Shown: one piece after another, positions 35,124-44,819 of the stretch | Position numbering within the stretch: position 1 is the first letter of the stretch | How the letters are laid out: every line of letters begins with the position of its first letter | Source: Paenibacillus helianthi | Lineage (GTDB): Bacteria > Bacillota > Bacilli > Paenibacillales > Paenibacillaceae | Length of the DNA stretch: 64,000 nt | Direction: 5' to 3' | NCBI RefSeq assembly: GCF_001909055.1 | Contig: NZ_LVWI01000041.1 | Span: forward strand, 47,513 to 111,512 | Notes under the pieces: generated by a model | The model's database searches: none | Seen by the model: the letters and a program-made list of their open reading frames with translations, nothing else | What the model was told of the DNA's origin: nothing | Position numbers and translations under genes: made by a program

Positions 35124-37976
35124 TTACGCACCCTGCAGGGTTGCGATTTGTTTTTGCATTCTTGCGATAGCCTTCTGCTGGTCTTTCATCACACTGGTCA
35201 GAACAGCGATGATATCCATCCCGCTGATCGCCCGCTGATCGGGGTCCGCCAGAACTGCAGGCACCTCTTCAGCGATAAAACCAAGGGTTCTTTCCTTCGT
35301 ACTTCCTTTGTACTTAAAAGAAACCGGGTTCAGCCCGTCGAGCAGCTGCTTTGCTTCTTTGACAGGAATATCGGCGATGTTGTCCTTGAGTTCGCGTGAG
35401 GACCACCAGTACATACTGCCGTTCGCATAAACGCCGCCGCTGGCATGCAGATAGATACGGTCCCCGGCATCATTGGATACACCGATATCCAGCACACAGT
35501 TCTCCCCGCTGGTCGGATAGAACTTAATCCAAGCCGAGTCGCCGCTGCCCCCGCCGGGGTCGGACGGGAAGATAATGCCGTTATTCCCGCTGCCCGCGCT
35601 AGGATTCAGCGCATTCTTCACTTCAAGACTGCTGTGTACGGAAGCATAAGACCAGTCGTTGCCGTAATTAAGCACCAGATGGCTTCCGTTATCGACTAAG
35701 GCTCTGCCGGGCGTTCCGCGGCGGCCCGAGTAGCCGATATAGAAATCGGCACAACGTACATAGGCTGCAAAATTATCAGCGACATCCAGCTTTTTGAATC
35801 TGCCGTCAAAGTTGAACACATCTGTCTTGATGCTGCCTGTAATCTGCAGATCTCCTGTTATGCGGGCGCCGCCATTCACCTGCAGAAATCCGTTCACGTC
35901 CAGCTGGTCCCAGACCGAAACCTTCCGTTTGCCGTCCGGAGAGGAGGAATTGCCCACAAGCATCAAGGATTTGTAGGTTGTGGTGTCATTGCTGATCTCC
36001 GCCTGGTTCCGGGCCTGGTCCGGAAATCCTGACCAGGCTGATGTGAACCGGATCGGATTCTTGCCGCTCAGGACACGCAGTTCCCCGGCGACATCCATCT
36101 TGTCCGACGGGGTCAGCGTACCGATTCCGACATTCCCGGAAGCATTCAGTGAGATGTGATCATTGGCATCATTCGAGGTGCCGATTTCCAGCGTGCAATC
36201 CTCGCCTGTGCGCGGATAGTATTTGATCCAGGCAAGGTCCGAACCGCCGCCTCCAGGGTTGGCCGGGAAAATGATACCGTTGTGCTCACCTTTACCTGCA
36301 CTTGGAATGATTTCTTGTGATGCCTGCATTTTACCGTTCACATACAAAAATCCGTTCACATCTAGACGGTCCCAGATTGCAACCTTTCTTCCCTGGCCGG
36401 CGGACTGGTTGCCCACAATCATCAATGCTTTGTGATCGGTGATGTCATTGCTGATCTCTGCGCCATTCATTTGATTATCGGGGAAGCCTGACCATACGGA
36501 AGTGAACCGGACCGGATTTTTACCGCTAAGAATCCGCAGGCTGCCATCGACATCCAGCGAATCCTCCAAAGCTTTGCGGGGGCCGATCCCGACATACCCG
36601 GTCTTGTTCCAGGAAAGTACCGTCTTGTCTGTCCGGGAGCCGTCACTATTTGCCGTTCTGGTGCCCAGAACACCGCCGCTGTTCCCGAATAATACAGGCC
36701 CGTCCACCTCAGCAGCGGCAAAAGGCTTGCCGGTTCCGAACCAGCCCAGCCCATGCGAGCTGTCAATGGTGTCCGGATTTGTGCCTTTCAGCCATAAGGT
36801 GGTCCCGTCCTTCAGCGCCAGATCTGCATCGCTGTACAGCTTGCCGGAGCTGTTGAAGCCAACCGACGATCCGCCCGGCGACGAGAGCTTGCTGTGTCTG
36901 TGCAACAGGTCAGCGAACTCATACTTGATCAGACTGTCCCACTCGTTGCCATAAGCGATTTTTTTGAGATCTGTGCCAATCCCGGCCTTGAAGCATTGAT
37001 CCGCCTCTACCCAGACAATCCGTGCGTCATGAGTGCCGCCATCGCCGCGGTAGACCTCAAGTCCGCCGTCCCGCGGGCCGGGAAATTCATAGTTCGGATC
37101 ATCCGTATTAGGACTGTTAACCTCAACGAAGCTGTTCATGATCCGCATTTCACTTTGCGATTTATCCTTGCTCTGCAGAATGAGCTCCCCCTGGAGGGTT
37201 AAGTCACCGGCAACCAGGAGGTTTCCTGTAAACCGGGTATCCGGGGCGTTGACCTCCAGCACCTTGCCTTCCTGCAGCGTATAGACTGATGGCATCGCAG
37301 CGAGCGTTTCTTCATTTAATTGCATATTGTCGATGCTGTCTTCACTTTTTGCTTTGATAATCAGTTTCTCTGTCACCATCTTCTTACCGGCTGCGCCTGC
37401 GTAGGTTCGAAGGGGCGTGCGGGCAGCGTCACTGTCGTAGTCAAAGATACATGCGCTGTCGATTACCGTTTCAATTCCCTGTTTGCGCGGGACGACCCGG
37501 GCCAGAACAATATGTTCAGAGCTATCGGGCTTCACGGTGCCGTGGCTGATCCGTCCCCGCTCCCAGATATGAATCTTTTCTCCCTGGCCCCGTTCGATAT
37601 TGCGGTCGGTCTCCATCTCTTCATAACTGACCCAGATATAGATACTTTCGTTGGCGTTATACTCGGAAAGATCCACCGGATTGTCCGGATGCCCCTCATA
37701 AATAAGGATCTCCTGGCTGATGCTCTCATTCTTCTGGGGGGTGGTCCCCTTAATCACTGCCTGATTCAAAGCCAGGCCTTCCGCAATCTTTACCTTCATG
37801 TATTCGCCCTGATCCAGCAAAGGCAGCACCTTCAGGCCGCAAACAATACCCCAGGTATGCAGATAACGGTTATGCAGCCGCTGCAGACGCAGGTAGAAAT
37901 CCTGGTCCAGCCTATAATCCTCCGCATTCAGGAAGAGCCCGTCAAAGTAACGCATTCTTGCAAATTCTTTTCCCAT
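35124..37976 (-). CDS. eCIS tail fibre with S74 intramolecular chaperone
   Basis: 950 aa. N-terminal attachment part MRYFDGLFLNAEDYRLDQDFYLRLQRLHNRYLHTWGIVCGLKV is shared with the giant fibre. The shaft has one WNE/HxH module (LLHRHSKL) and two longer repeats built around LRVLSGKNPIRFTSAWSGFPD and GKGEHNGIIFPANPGGGGSDLAWIKYYPRTGE. The C-terminus SSRELKDNIADIPVKEAKQLLDGLNPVSFKY...GFIAEEVPAVLADP is a Peptidase_S74 domain with its conserved Ser. GGAGGCAAGCGAATC precedes the ATG. It corresponds to Pvc13/Afp13-type fibres in position and should bind the target-cell surface. Confidence 0.87.
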   Translation of the reverse strand: MGKEFARMRYFDGLFLNAEDYRLDQDFYLRLQRLHNRYLHTWGIVCGLKVLPLLDQGEYMKVKIAEGLALNQAVIKGTTPQKNESISQEILIYEGHPDNPVDLSEYNANESIYIWVSYEEMETDRNIERGQGEKIHIWERGRISHGTVKPDSSEHIVLARVVPRKQGIETVIDSACIFDYDSDAARTPLRTYAGAAGKKMVTEKLIIKAKSEDSIDNMQLNEETLAAMPSVYTLQEGKVLEVNAPDTRFTGNLLVAGDLTLQGELILQSKDKSQSEMRIMNSFVEVNSPNTDDPNYEFPGPRDGGLEVYRGDGGTHDARIVWVEADQCFKAGIGTDLKKIAYGNEWDSLIKYEFADLLHRHSKLSSPGGSSVGFNSSGKLYSDADLALKDGTTLWLKGTNPDTIDSSHGLGWFGTGKPFAAAEVDGPVLFGNSGGVLGTRTANSDGSRTDKTVLSWNKTGYVGIGPRKALEDSLDVDGSLRILSGKNPVRFTSVWSGFPDNQMNGAEISNDITDHKALMIVGNQSAGQGRKVAIWDRLDVNGFLYVNGKMQASQEIIPSAGKGEHNGIIFPANPGGGGSDLAWIKYYPRTGEDCTLEIGTSNDANDHISLNASGNVGIGTLTPSDKMDVAGELRVLSGKNPIRFTSAWSGFPDQARNQAEISNDTTTYKSLMLVGNSSSPDGKRKVSVWDQLDVNGFLQVNGGARITGDLQITGSIKTDVFNFDGRFKKLDVADNFAAYVRCADFYIGYSGRRGTPGRALVDNGSHLVLNYGNDWSYASVHSSLEVKNALNPSAGSGNNGIIFPSDPGGGSGDSAWIKFYPTSGENCVLDIGVSNDAGDRIYLHASGGVYANGSMYWWSSRELKDNIADIPVKEAKQLLDGLNPVSFKYKGSTKERTLGFIAEEVPAVLADPDQRAISGMDIIAVLTSVMKDQQKAIARMQKQIATLQGA

Positions 37977-38003
37977 GATTCGCTTGCCTCCGTTCTCTAT
38001 TCT

Positions 38004-38753
38004 CTATTCCTCTGTCATACCCCCGAGCAAGGTCTCCATTCCCACGCGTCCATATACCCCCAGGCACATGTGCGGAACTTCAATATTCAGGCTGGAATTG
38101 GTGTGAAAAGGTTTTTCCTTCCGGATGACCTCCTGCAGGATTTGCACTTTGTTCTGCAGAAGGCTCCGGCTGTATGCGGGAAGGATGACATGAACAGAAA
38201 AGTAGCTTGGCTCCGCCGCTCCAACCATCGTATTGATTCCCACACGTTGCGACTGGCCACAGCGGACAGGCTCTTCGAAATCACTGATGTGAATGGCAGC
38301 CTCTTCCCCCGCATACACCTGCAAGTATTTTGCGAGCCCATCCAGGGTTCCGCGTTTTTTGTAGAGCTGGACAATGCTGCCGATCAAATTACGGTTGACC
38401 GTACTGCGGGCGGCTGGAAGCGGCAAAATCTGCCGGGGGGAAAGCATTCTTTCCCGGTTATCCTGTTCTCCGTCATATTCGAGCCCTTCTTCCAGCTCCA
38501 GGCCCACCCAGCCTGCCAGCCAAGGAAGAAACTGGGAAGGTGCCCTGCCCGGGTCAAAATATTGATGCAAGTTATCCAGCAGCGCTTCAATTCCAAGTGA
38601 CTCTTGACCTGCTGCGCCTGTTTTACCAGAGAGCATGGCTTCAAAGGCCTTCAGGAACCGGCCCAGAAAAAACTTCTCGTCGGATTCCCCCGCTTTCTGC
38701 TGGAATACTCTTGGAAGATACTGCACATAGCTGTAATCGTTCGGACTGCTCAT
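38004..38753 (-). CDS. Phage tail protein I-like baseplate component
   Basis: 249 aa. YVQYLPRVFQQKAGESDEKFFLGRFLKAFEAML near the N-terminus and the middle FDPGRAPSQFLPWLAGWVGLELE are typical of the P2 gpI-like family (TIGR02242-type proteins) that links the baseplate to tail fibres. YKKRGTLDGLAKYLQVY is another conserved stretch. The start overlaps the stop of the preceding baseplate gene by 4 nt and the fibre gene follows 27 nt later, the usual baseplate-to-fibre order in phages and eCIS. Confidence 0.82.
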   Translation of the reverse strand: MSSPNDYSYVQYLPRVFQQKAGESDEKFFLGRFLKAFEAMLSGKTGAAGQESLGIEALLDNLHQYFDPGRAPSQFLPWLAGWVGLELEEGLEYDGEQDNRERMLSPRQILPLPAARSTVNRNLIGSIVQLYKKRGTLDGLAKYLQVYAGEEAAIHISDFEEPVRCGQSQRVGINTMVGAAEPSYFSVHVILPAYSRSLLQNKVQILQEVIRKEKPFHTNSSLNIEVPHMCLGVYGRVGMETLLGGMTEE

Positions 38754-39622
38754 GATTCCACCTCAACCTTCAGATCCTTCAGCTTAAATAATTGATACGG
38801 CAGCAGGTCAGGAGCGTCCAGCGTCACACTCGTCACATGATCGATTCCGGATAGGCCTTCTACAAGATGATACAAATCGGAGGCGTACAGTTTTCTTCCC
38901 GGAAGCCAGCCCAGGCCTTCCTCTCCTCCGCTTACCGGATCTAAAAAACGGGTAATGCTGTCGGTAACCGTGCTGCCGATGCTTTTGTCCATGGCTGAAA
39001 CTACCATTTCGATCGCAACATCCCGGTAATCGGGCTCTACCACATGGACACGGGTGGTCAGCAGCTTGCGGGCATCCAGATAGGCTTTGACACTCTGCTT
39101 CATTGCCGTCATTTCTCTGAGCAGATCCTTCTGATTCGCTGTCTGCAGAACCAAGATTACTGAGACATGACCGAAAGCCTCTTTGTTCACGCCAGTGCCG
39201 TTCTCCATGTCCGTATTGATCAGACAGAGGATACGCACCGCTAGGTCAGGATATGTCTTCCGGATGCCTGGGATTTCCAGCAAGCCCTGTTCCGCCAAAA
39301 GCTGAAAATCCGCCGAAGTTACTGCTCTATAGCACTCTGAGAATTGCTTCACCCCGCGCCGTATCCCGCTTGTCAGCTCTTCTTCCTCAGTCAAGGTTAC
39401 ACCCAGCAGTTTGAGAAACTGCACTTGGCTTGCTTCTGTCACCTGGTCAATCCGGTAGAGAACCATTTCACTGAACCATGCAAACAGCTCAATCAGCGTA
39501 ATGCCGGGATCCGAGGGGTTATAATTCGTCCAGTCCGGATCGTAGAGCGGAATCAGCGTTTTGGCATCCGCCACAAGCTCGTCAAAGCCCAGATCATCCA
39601 GACTCGGTACTGGAAGCGGCAT
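38750..39622 (-). CDS. Baseplate assembly protein J-like (short, Cis12-like)
   Basis: 290 aa. The opening DDLGFDELVADAKTLIPLYDPDWTNYNPSDPGITLIELFAWFSEMVLYRIDQVTE is the conserved start of gpJ/gp6-type wedge proteins; a second conserved part is LYASDLYHLVEGLSGIDHVTSVTL near the C-terminus. It follows the 1212-aa baseplate gene by 26 nt and overlaps the gpI-like gene by 4 nt. It probably forms the wedge dimer together with the larger protein. Confidence 0.8.
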   Translation of the reverse strand: MPLPVPSLDDLGFDELVADAKTLIPLYDPDWTNYNPSDPGITLIELFAWFSEMVLYRIDQVTEASQVQFLKLLGVTLTEEEELTSGIRRGVKQFSECYRAVTSADFQLLAEQGLLEIPGIRKTYPDLAVRILCLINTDMENGTGVNKEAFGHVSVILVLQTANQKDLLREMTAMKQSVKAYLDARKLLTTRVHVVEPDYRDVAIEMVVSAMDKSIGSTVTDSITRFLDPVSGGEEGLGWLPGRKLYASDLYHLVEGLSGIDHVTSVTLDAPDLLPYQLFKLKDLKVEVES

Positions 39623-39648
39623 AAGTCTTCTTCCTTTCTATGGTCAAT

Positions 39649-42600
39649 TTACTGCTCCGCCGGAAAACAATAAGGGCAATGTACCGCTGACCCCGGAGCA
39701 GCAGCCCGTTCGGTCAGAAACTTCCGGTCCTCCTTGAGGATCGCCGCAAGCCTGCAATCTGCCGTTGTCCCGGTCAAATCATGCAATAGGCCCGTGTTCT
39801 TATCCAGAAGATATGAAAAGAGATGTTCCTCCGGCTTGTTGATCAGGTGTGTCCCTCCATAGATCAGCTCGTCTTCCTCAAGGAAGATATTCTCCGAGTG
39901 GATTCCACGGATCTTAAGCGGCGTAGTGTTGACATACTCATCGGCCCGGCTTAAAAAGACGATGTCCCCCCGCTCAAACACAGCGATTTTTACAAAAAAC
40001 GAAGTTGCACCCGAAGCCAGACTGTTAAGAATATAGGTACGGACCGTCAAATCATCGGTGATATCAAATTCTAGGTCACTGCCCTCAGGATAGCTGCGCT
40101 CCAGCGGTTGTCCGTCCAGAGTCTGGCATTCCAGAATGTCACCGTCAATGGAGACAACGATCAGCTGTACCGGTTCATAGGTTCTGTAGCGGAGCCTGAT
40201 CACCCCATTCTTCTTGAAGCCCTTAAGCACCAGCGATTTCACCCCACTTCCGGCCTCCACCTGCTCAGCAAGCGCGTACTGAATGGAATTATCGTCAGAC
40301 CGGACCGCGCTGTATTTCGGGTAAGGGGCAAGAGGTTTATACGGTCCGTTCTCCAAGGGTTCAAGACTTACAGTGAAGCATTGCACTGAAGCTTTGATGA
40401 CAATACCGGAAACATAATCAACGCCTGGCGTATTCTTAATCACAGCATAGACCTCGGAAATATAAAGGTTTTGGCCCAGCTCCCAGCCCTTATTCCCGTC
40501 CCCTCCATAGAGCGGATGAAAAAACTGCTTCAGGTTATCTATAATCCGGCCCTCCGCCACTTTACGCTGCTCTACCGAGGTAAAAGCAACTGCTGCCTTT
40601 ACGCCGATCTGTACATAATCCGGGCCAATCACTGCGATACCCGGCACATTCGTGTCCAGCGTCGCTGAAGCTCTGTCACATAGATAGGCTTCAATCTCAC
40701 TGAGCAATTCCTGGCTGGGAACCGGTTTCGGCTCGTCTGTATCCGGGACCACAATGATTGTGGCTGTGCCGGGAACGAACTCCAGGTCACGATTCATGGC
40801 GCTGAGACATTTTACCTTGGCAATCTGGGGCATGGCCTCGCGCACCAGCCACTCCATATCCTCTGCGGTAACGCCCCGGTCCCAGCTTTTCAGCGTATGC
40901 GGCCCGCGGATCTCAGCCTGATCCGCCTCCTCCTGGTCAAATCCGCCATCCGCCGCCACCGGATTGGTCACCGAATCCAGCCAGCTGAAGCTGTCCCATA
41001 TCTTCGTTATTGCACCTGCCGCAACATTGCCGGCAGCCCCGCCTCCATGCTTGTAGTCGCACTGGATATTATCAATTCCGGTAGGCGGGATCATCCCATT
41101 CCTGCCGTCACCGAAAATAATTGCTCCGCTGCTTCTGTCCAGCATATAGTGCCTGCCGTCCGATGTAGACAAGGAGAAGGTGGCGACTTCCTCCCACAGC
41201 ACCCATTCCCCTTGGCCCGAGGCCTCCCGGACGCGAAGACTCTGGCCTGGCAGAACAGGTGACTTCGACAACTGAAAGTTCTGGTTCTCTTCACCGTTGC
41301 TTGATCCCGGAATCTCGCCTACAACCGAATAAGAATTGCGGGCCCACACCGCATTAGAGGGGATAGCATCTACCTGGGGAAAGATCTCAAAGCGTCCTTC
41401 ATCCAGCCGGGCGCGAATCCAATACTGCTCGGTTCCAAACAGCGCGCGTTTCTCGATATCCGATGGCACGGCAAACTGCAGAATCTCCCTGCGGGTGAAG
41501 CCCCGGATCTCGTCATTGACACTTAAGGTCAGCCATCTTCTGCCGTCCCAGTATTCCCAGGCCACAACCGGACGCCCGAGCTGTTCACCGGTTAACGGGA
41601 AAAAGAGCGAAACCGGAAGATTGCGGATGTCACGGTCAAAGCCCAGGTAGAATGTAGGTGCAAGCTCGGTACAGGGATAGAAGGGCTTGAAAAATTCCCC
41701 GGCCTTCAGGCATTCGGCTGTCTTGTCCTCAAAGCTGAAATTATTCTCTGTGAGCACTGTTTGCGGATGCGCCTCCAGCGTGTAGCTGTAGGCAATACCC
41801 AGTTTGCGGATCGAAGGTGGCGCATAAGTCGCTTGCGTAACCTTCAGCTGGGCTACGGTGATGCTTCCCTCTCCCAGCTTGACCGCTTCATCTTCGTATT
41901 CATATTTCGCTTCCTCACCATAATTGCCGCCGGTGATGCGGACACGAATCCAGTAGCCTTCCTCACCGTTCAGGGTCAGCGGTTTGATCCCGGGACACTG
42001 AAATCTCAGGGTTCCGCTTGCTGTAAGACTGGCTACACTTCCTTTGTTACCGATTTCAGCAGAAGCATCATTACCCGGAAGCTCTTCCAGGCTGCCGATC
42101 ACGAGCCATTCCTTGCCATTCCAGTACTCCCAGCCCAGCCGCACGTATGAAGTATCCGGCAGCTTGCTGATCTCCGGATCAGACAGCTCAATCGTCAGCG
42201 TAATCTGTGCATTTGCTTTGGAGAAAGCTTCCCTGCAAGCGATGTAAAAGGTATCGTTCACTTTGGGCTTCTCCCCGAAAGGATAATAATCCTTGCCCAT
42301 ATCCAGCAGGTTGCCGTTGTGGACCGTCAAATCCGGAGTCAGCGGCAGTGGACTTGCTACATTCAGCTCCATACGGATGTCCTCGATATCCGGCATCAAT
42401 GTAGAGGCTGTTATAGGTGTCTTCAGTTCGGCAAATATCCACTTATTGGACCATTTACGCCGAACTTCGGCTTGTTCATAGCCGGTAATCGTCTTCGCAT
42501 GAACCCCGGACAGATGATTGAACCGGAACACAGCCCTCCATGCAGTATCCTCCAGGGTCCCGGACATCTCCGGATGGAGCTGAACAGTATTGCCCTCTTC

Positions 42601-43287
42601 ATCGAAGCAGAACCAATCCATATTCAGCACCAGAGCTTCGGTCACACCTTGATTCTGCACAGCCATAGACAATGCCGCTTCCGGCTTGTTGAAGTACACA
42701 GACAAGCGGCTGCTCTCTTCCCCGAACCCCAGCAGCTCCGATTGTCCCAGATACAGCCTGTGGATTACCGTCGAATCACCTCTGAACAATTTGGCGCTTT
42801 GGCCGGAAGGCTCCTCTGAGAAGAGGTAATCCTGATTGCTCCACTGGTCCTCTTTTGGATCAAGGCTAACGGCTCTCACCAGCCGCGGCTGGATGACCGT
42901 CAGATCCTTTTCCGTTTCAAAAATAACCTCCGCCTGATTCTCAGGCTGTGCCGATACCTTGGTCCCTGCCGGAATCGTATTAATAGGGTCCGCATCGGGC
43001 TTTTGCTTGAACAGCAGCGGTACTTTGGCTGCTCTCGGCGGTGTAGGATGAATGCCGATCAGATTCAGAAAGGAGATGAAGTTTTTCTCGGGTGCCTTGT
43101 TCAGCCGGTCGATGACCTTACCCGTCATATTGGTAAAGATATGAACCAGAGCGTCCACCTTCTTGTCCGCTTCCAGCTCCGTCAAATCTGTCCATTCCCT
43201 GCTGCAGTATTGGTAGATTAAGCGTCTCAGCTCTGGAACCAGCTGTTCCTGATTCCGCTTGTCAATGGTAGGTACAATGTTTGTCAT
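39649..43287 (-). CDS. Large baseplate wedge protein, Pvc11/gpJ-like
   Basis: 1212 aa, matching the length of Afp11/Pvc11-type proteins. The N-terminal EWTDLTELEADKKVDALVHIFTNMTGKVIDRLNKAPEKNFISFLNLIGI is diagnostic of the 'putative baseplate assembly protein' family. The middle is beta-rich with repeated WEYWDG(R/K)xW elements (three copies). GPHTLKSWDRGVTAEDMEWLVREAMPQIAKVKCLS is the gpJ core, followed by LYISEVYAVIKNTPGVDYVSGI. A C-terminal extension of about 250 aa is less conserved and has CPYC near the end. The start overlaps the gp25-like stop by one base. Confidence 0.87.
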   Translation of the reverse strand: MTNIVPTIDKRNQEQLVPELRRLIYQYCSREWTDLTELEADKKVDALVHIFTNMTGKVIDRLNKAPEKNFISFLNLIGIHPTPPRAAKVPLLFKQKPDADPINTIPAGTKVSAQPENQAEVIFETEKDLTVIQPRLVRAVSLDPKEDQWSNQDYLFSEEPSGQSAKLFRGDSTVIHRLYLGQSELLGFGEESSRLSVYFNKPEAALSMAVQNQGVTEALVLNMDWFCFDEEGNTVQLHPEMSGTLEDTAWRAVFRFNHLSGVHAKTITGYEQAEVRRKWSNKWIFAELKTPITASTLMPDIEDIRMELNVASPLPLTPDLTVHNGNLLDMGKDYYPFGEKPKVNDTFYIACREAFSKANAQITLTIELSDPEISKLPDTSYVRLGWEYWNGKEWLVIGSLEELPGNDASAEIGNKGSVASLTASGTLRFQCPGIKPLTLNGEEGYWIRVRITGGNYGEEAKYEYEDEAVKLGEGSITVAQLKVTQATYAPPSIRKLGIAYSYTLEAHPQTVLTENNFSFEDKTAECLKAGEFFKPFYPCTELAPTFYLGFDRDIRNLPVSLFFPLTGEQLGRPVVAWEYWDGRRWLTLSVNDEIRGFTRREILQFAVPSDIEKRALFGTEQYWIRARLDEGRFEIFPQVDAIPSNAVWARNSYSVVGEIPGSSNGEENQNFQLSKSPVLPGQSLRVREASGQGEWVLWEEVATFSLSTSDGRHYMLDRSSGAIIFGDGRNGMIPPTGIDNIQCDYKHGGGAAGNVAAGAITKIWDSFSWLDSVTNPVAADGGFDQEEADQAEIRGPHTLKSWDRGVTAEDMEWLVREAMPQIAKVKCLSAMNRDLEFVPGTATIIVVPDTDEPKPVPSQELLSEIEAYLCDRASATLDTNVPGIAVIGPDYVQIGVKAAVAFTSVEQRKVAEGRIIDNLKQFFHPLYGGDGNKGWELGQNLYISEVYAVIKNTPGVDYVSGIVIKASVQCFTVSLEPLENGPYKPLAPYPKYSAVRSDDNSIQYALAEQVEAGSGVKSLVLKGFKKNGVIRLRYRTYEPVQLIVVSIDGDILECQTLDGQPLERSYPEGSDLEFDITDDLTVRTYILNSLASGATSFFVKIAVFERGDIVFLSRADEYVNTTPLKIRGIHSENIFLEEDELIYGGTHLINKPEEHLFSYLLDKNTGLLHDLTGTTADCRLAAILKEDRKFLTERAAAPGSAVHCPYCFPAEQ

Positions 43288-43682
43288 TATTTCCCCACGC
43301 TTTCAAGGAAGAATGGATAGACGAGATTATATTTGCTGTTGCTGGCCCTGATGGTATAGTCAATGGACACTTCCAGCTCAGACTGGTCGGAGCGCGGTGT
43401 GACTGTAATATCATCCACTTCGATCCGCGGCTCCCAGTTCAACAGTGCTTCTTCAATAAAACTTCTTAACAATGTGGCAGTGCTCATCGTGTTCGGCGCA
43501 AATACCAGCTCGTTCAGCCGGCAGCCAAAGTCCGGTCTCATTACCCGTTCGCCACGGGCGGTGGAAAGGATCAGAATGACCGATTCCCGGATGGAGTCTT
43601 CTCCCTCCGATGCGTTGATTCTGCCTCTTTGGACAGCGAAGGGATACTTCCAGCCCCGTCCCAAAAAATCTACGACTTCCAT
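43287..43682 (-). CDS. GP25/lysozyme-like baseplate wedge protein (Cis9-like)
   Basis: 131 aa. DFLGRGWKYPFAVQRGRINASEGEDSIRESVILILSTARGERVMRPDFGCRLNELVFAPN contains the conserved T4 gp25 signature (RxGERVMRPDFG), which nucleates sheath assembly at the baseplate. Length matches Pvc9/Afp9 and TssE. It lies between the PAAR and gpJ-like genes in the usual eCIS order, with overlap or minimal spacing on both sides. Confidence 0.9.
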   Translation of the reverse strand: MEVVDFLGRGWKYPFAVQRGRINASEGEDSIRESVILILSTARGERVMRPDFGCRLNELVFAPNTMSTATLLRSFIEEALLNWEPRIEVDDITVTPRSDQSELEVSIDYTIRASNSKYNLVYPFFLESVGK

Positions 43683-43685
43683 AAC

Positions 43686-44084
43686 TCAGCCTCCTATTAA
43701 GACCGTTCCCGCCGCAACCACCTTGCCTACCGGCAGGTCGGCCGGATCATTGCACGTCAGCGCCGGATCACTGTTTCTGGCGGCCATTTTCCCGTTGATT
43801 TTTACTGTTGCGCTTCCGGCGATGATTTTCCCCTGATTTTTGGGAGGTTTTTGAAACGGGCCTCCCTGCGGGACATGTGCCGGTGTATTGGTTGCCGTGG
43901 AGTCCACTGTAGCTGCCGGCTGGCCCATAATCTTGACGTTCGTGCTGAGCGCACCGTCCAGAATCCCCGTAAACGGATGAGGCAGAGGTGTCGGTACAAG
44001 CGCAGCTCCGGCAGGAAGCATCACGATATGCGTATCGGTGGCCAGAATGCGGTCGCCTTTTTTCGCGGCAGGCTGTCCCATCAT
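43686..44084 (-). CDS. PAAR-like spike-tip protein (Cis10-like)
   Basis: 132 aa, Gly/Pro/Ala-rich. MGQPAAKKGDRILATDTHIVMLP at the start and KINGKMAARNSDPALTCND later carry the spaced His/Cys residues and beta-hairpin pattern of PAAR-type tips (DUF4280-like). It caps the VgrG-like spike encoded just upstream (13-nt gap) and is followed 4 nt later by gp25. Could bind one metal ion, as PAAR proteins do. Confidence 0.82.
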   Translation of the reverse strand: MMGQPAAKKGDRILATDTHIVMLPAGAALVPTPLPHPFTGILDGALSTNVKIMGQPAATVDSTATNTPAHVPQGGPFQKPPKNQGKIIAGSATVKINGKMAARNSDPALTCNDPADLPVGKVVAAGTVLIGG

Positions 44085-44096
44085 TTAGCCTCCTTA

Positions 44097-44819
44097 TTAA
44101 TTGATGTTGACCGTTGCCCCTTTGATCGTCATACTGGCCGCTGCTTTGACATCCATGCCCGCCGACGCTTCAATCTTGGTGTCCGCTGATGATTTCATTT
44201 CAATGGTTTTGGCGGAGAGGGACAGTTTGCCGCTCGGGGCGGAAATTTCAATATCCTGTCCCGACAGGACCGATATCTTATTGGCTTTGGTGTCAAGAAC
44301 GATTTTGTTTTTTCCTGATTTATCCATGATCTGGATTTGCTCTGCGCCGCTTTTGTCATCCAGCCTGATTACATGACCTTTGGCGGAAGTGAGCGTAATG
44401 TTCTCTTTCCCCTCGGTATCGGCAAACTGCAGGATATGTCCGCTGCGTGACTTGAACATTCGGATATTATTCTTGCCGTCCTTGTTGGTCTCCGGCGGTG
44501 TATCCTTCCCGTTCCACAGAGAACCGATCACATAAGGGCGGTTAACATCCCCGTTCTCAAAGACCACCAGCACCTCATCGTCCACCTCAGGCAGGCAAAA
44601 AGCCCCCCGCTCCTTCCCGGCCATCCATGAGGCCATCCGGGCCCAGTTGGATTCCGGCATGCCCATCAGCGGGATCTTCACCTTCACCCGTCCAGGTCCC
44701 GGTTTATCCGCATGGTTCGCGGAGTCATTGTTAATCACAATCCCCACCATTACCCCGAAGAGCCGTCCTTCGCTGATGATGCTATCGACAAAACTGGTAA
44801 TTCCGGGTCCCTCATTCAT
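44097..44819 (-). CDS. Baseplate spike protein, gpV/VgrG C-terminal-like
   Basis: 240 aa. An N-terminal OB-fold (VMVGIVINNDSANHADKPGPGRVKVKIPLMGMPESNWARMASWMAG...FCLPEVDDEVLVVFENGD) is followed by a beta-helical stalk (KNIRMFKSRSGHILQFADTEG...SAKTIEMKSSADTKIEASAGMDVKAAASM). This is the Gp5/VgrG spike half of Pvc8. The gpD-like half is the separate gene directly upstream, overlapping by 4 nt, so the Pvc8 function is split over two genes as in P2-type phages. Confidence 0.88.
   Translation of the reverse strand: MNEGPGITSFVDSIISEGRLFGVMVGIVINNDSANHADKPGPGRVKVKIPLMGMPESNWARMASWMAGKERGAFCLPEVDDEVLVVFENGDVNRPYVIGSLWNGKDTPPETNKDGKNNIRMFKSRSGHILQFADTEGKENITLTSAKGHVIRLDDKSGAEQIQIMDKSGKNKIVLDTKANKISVLSGQDIEISAPSGKLSLSAKTIEMKSSADTKIEASAGMDVKAAASMTIKGATVNIN

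Noticed and set aside
29538..38600. Long plus-strand frames of up to 483 aa opposite the fibre and baseplate genes
   Set aside because: They lie antisense to strongly supported modular genes, lack ribosome sites and have no recognisable domains; high-GC third positions keep antisense frames open.
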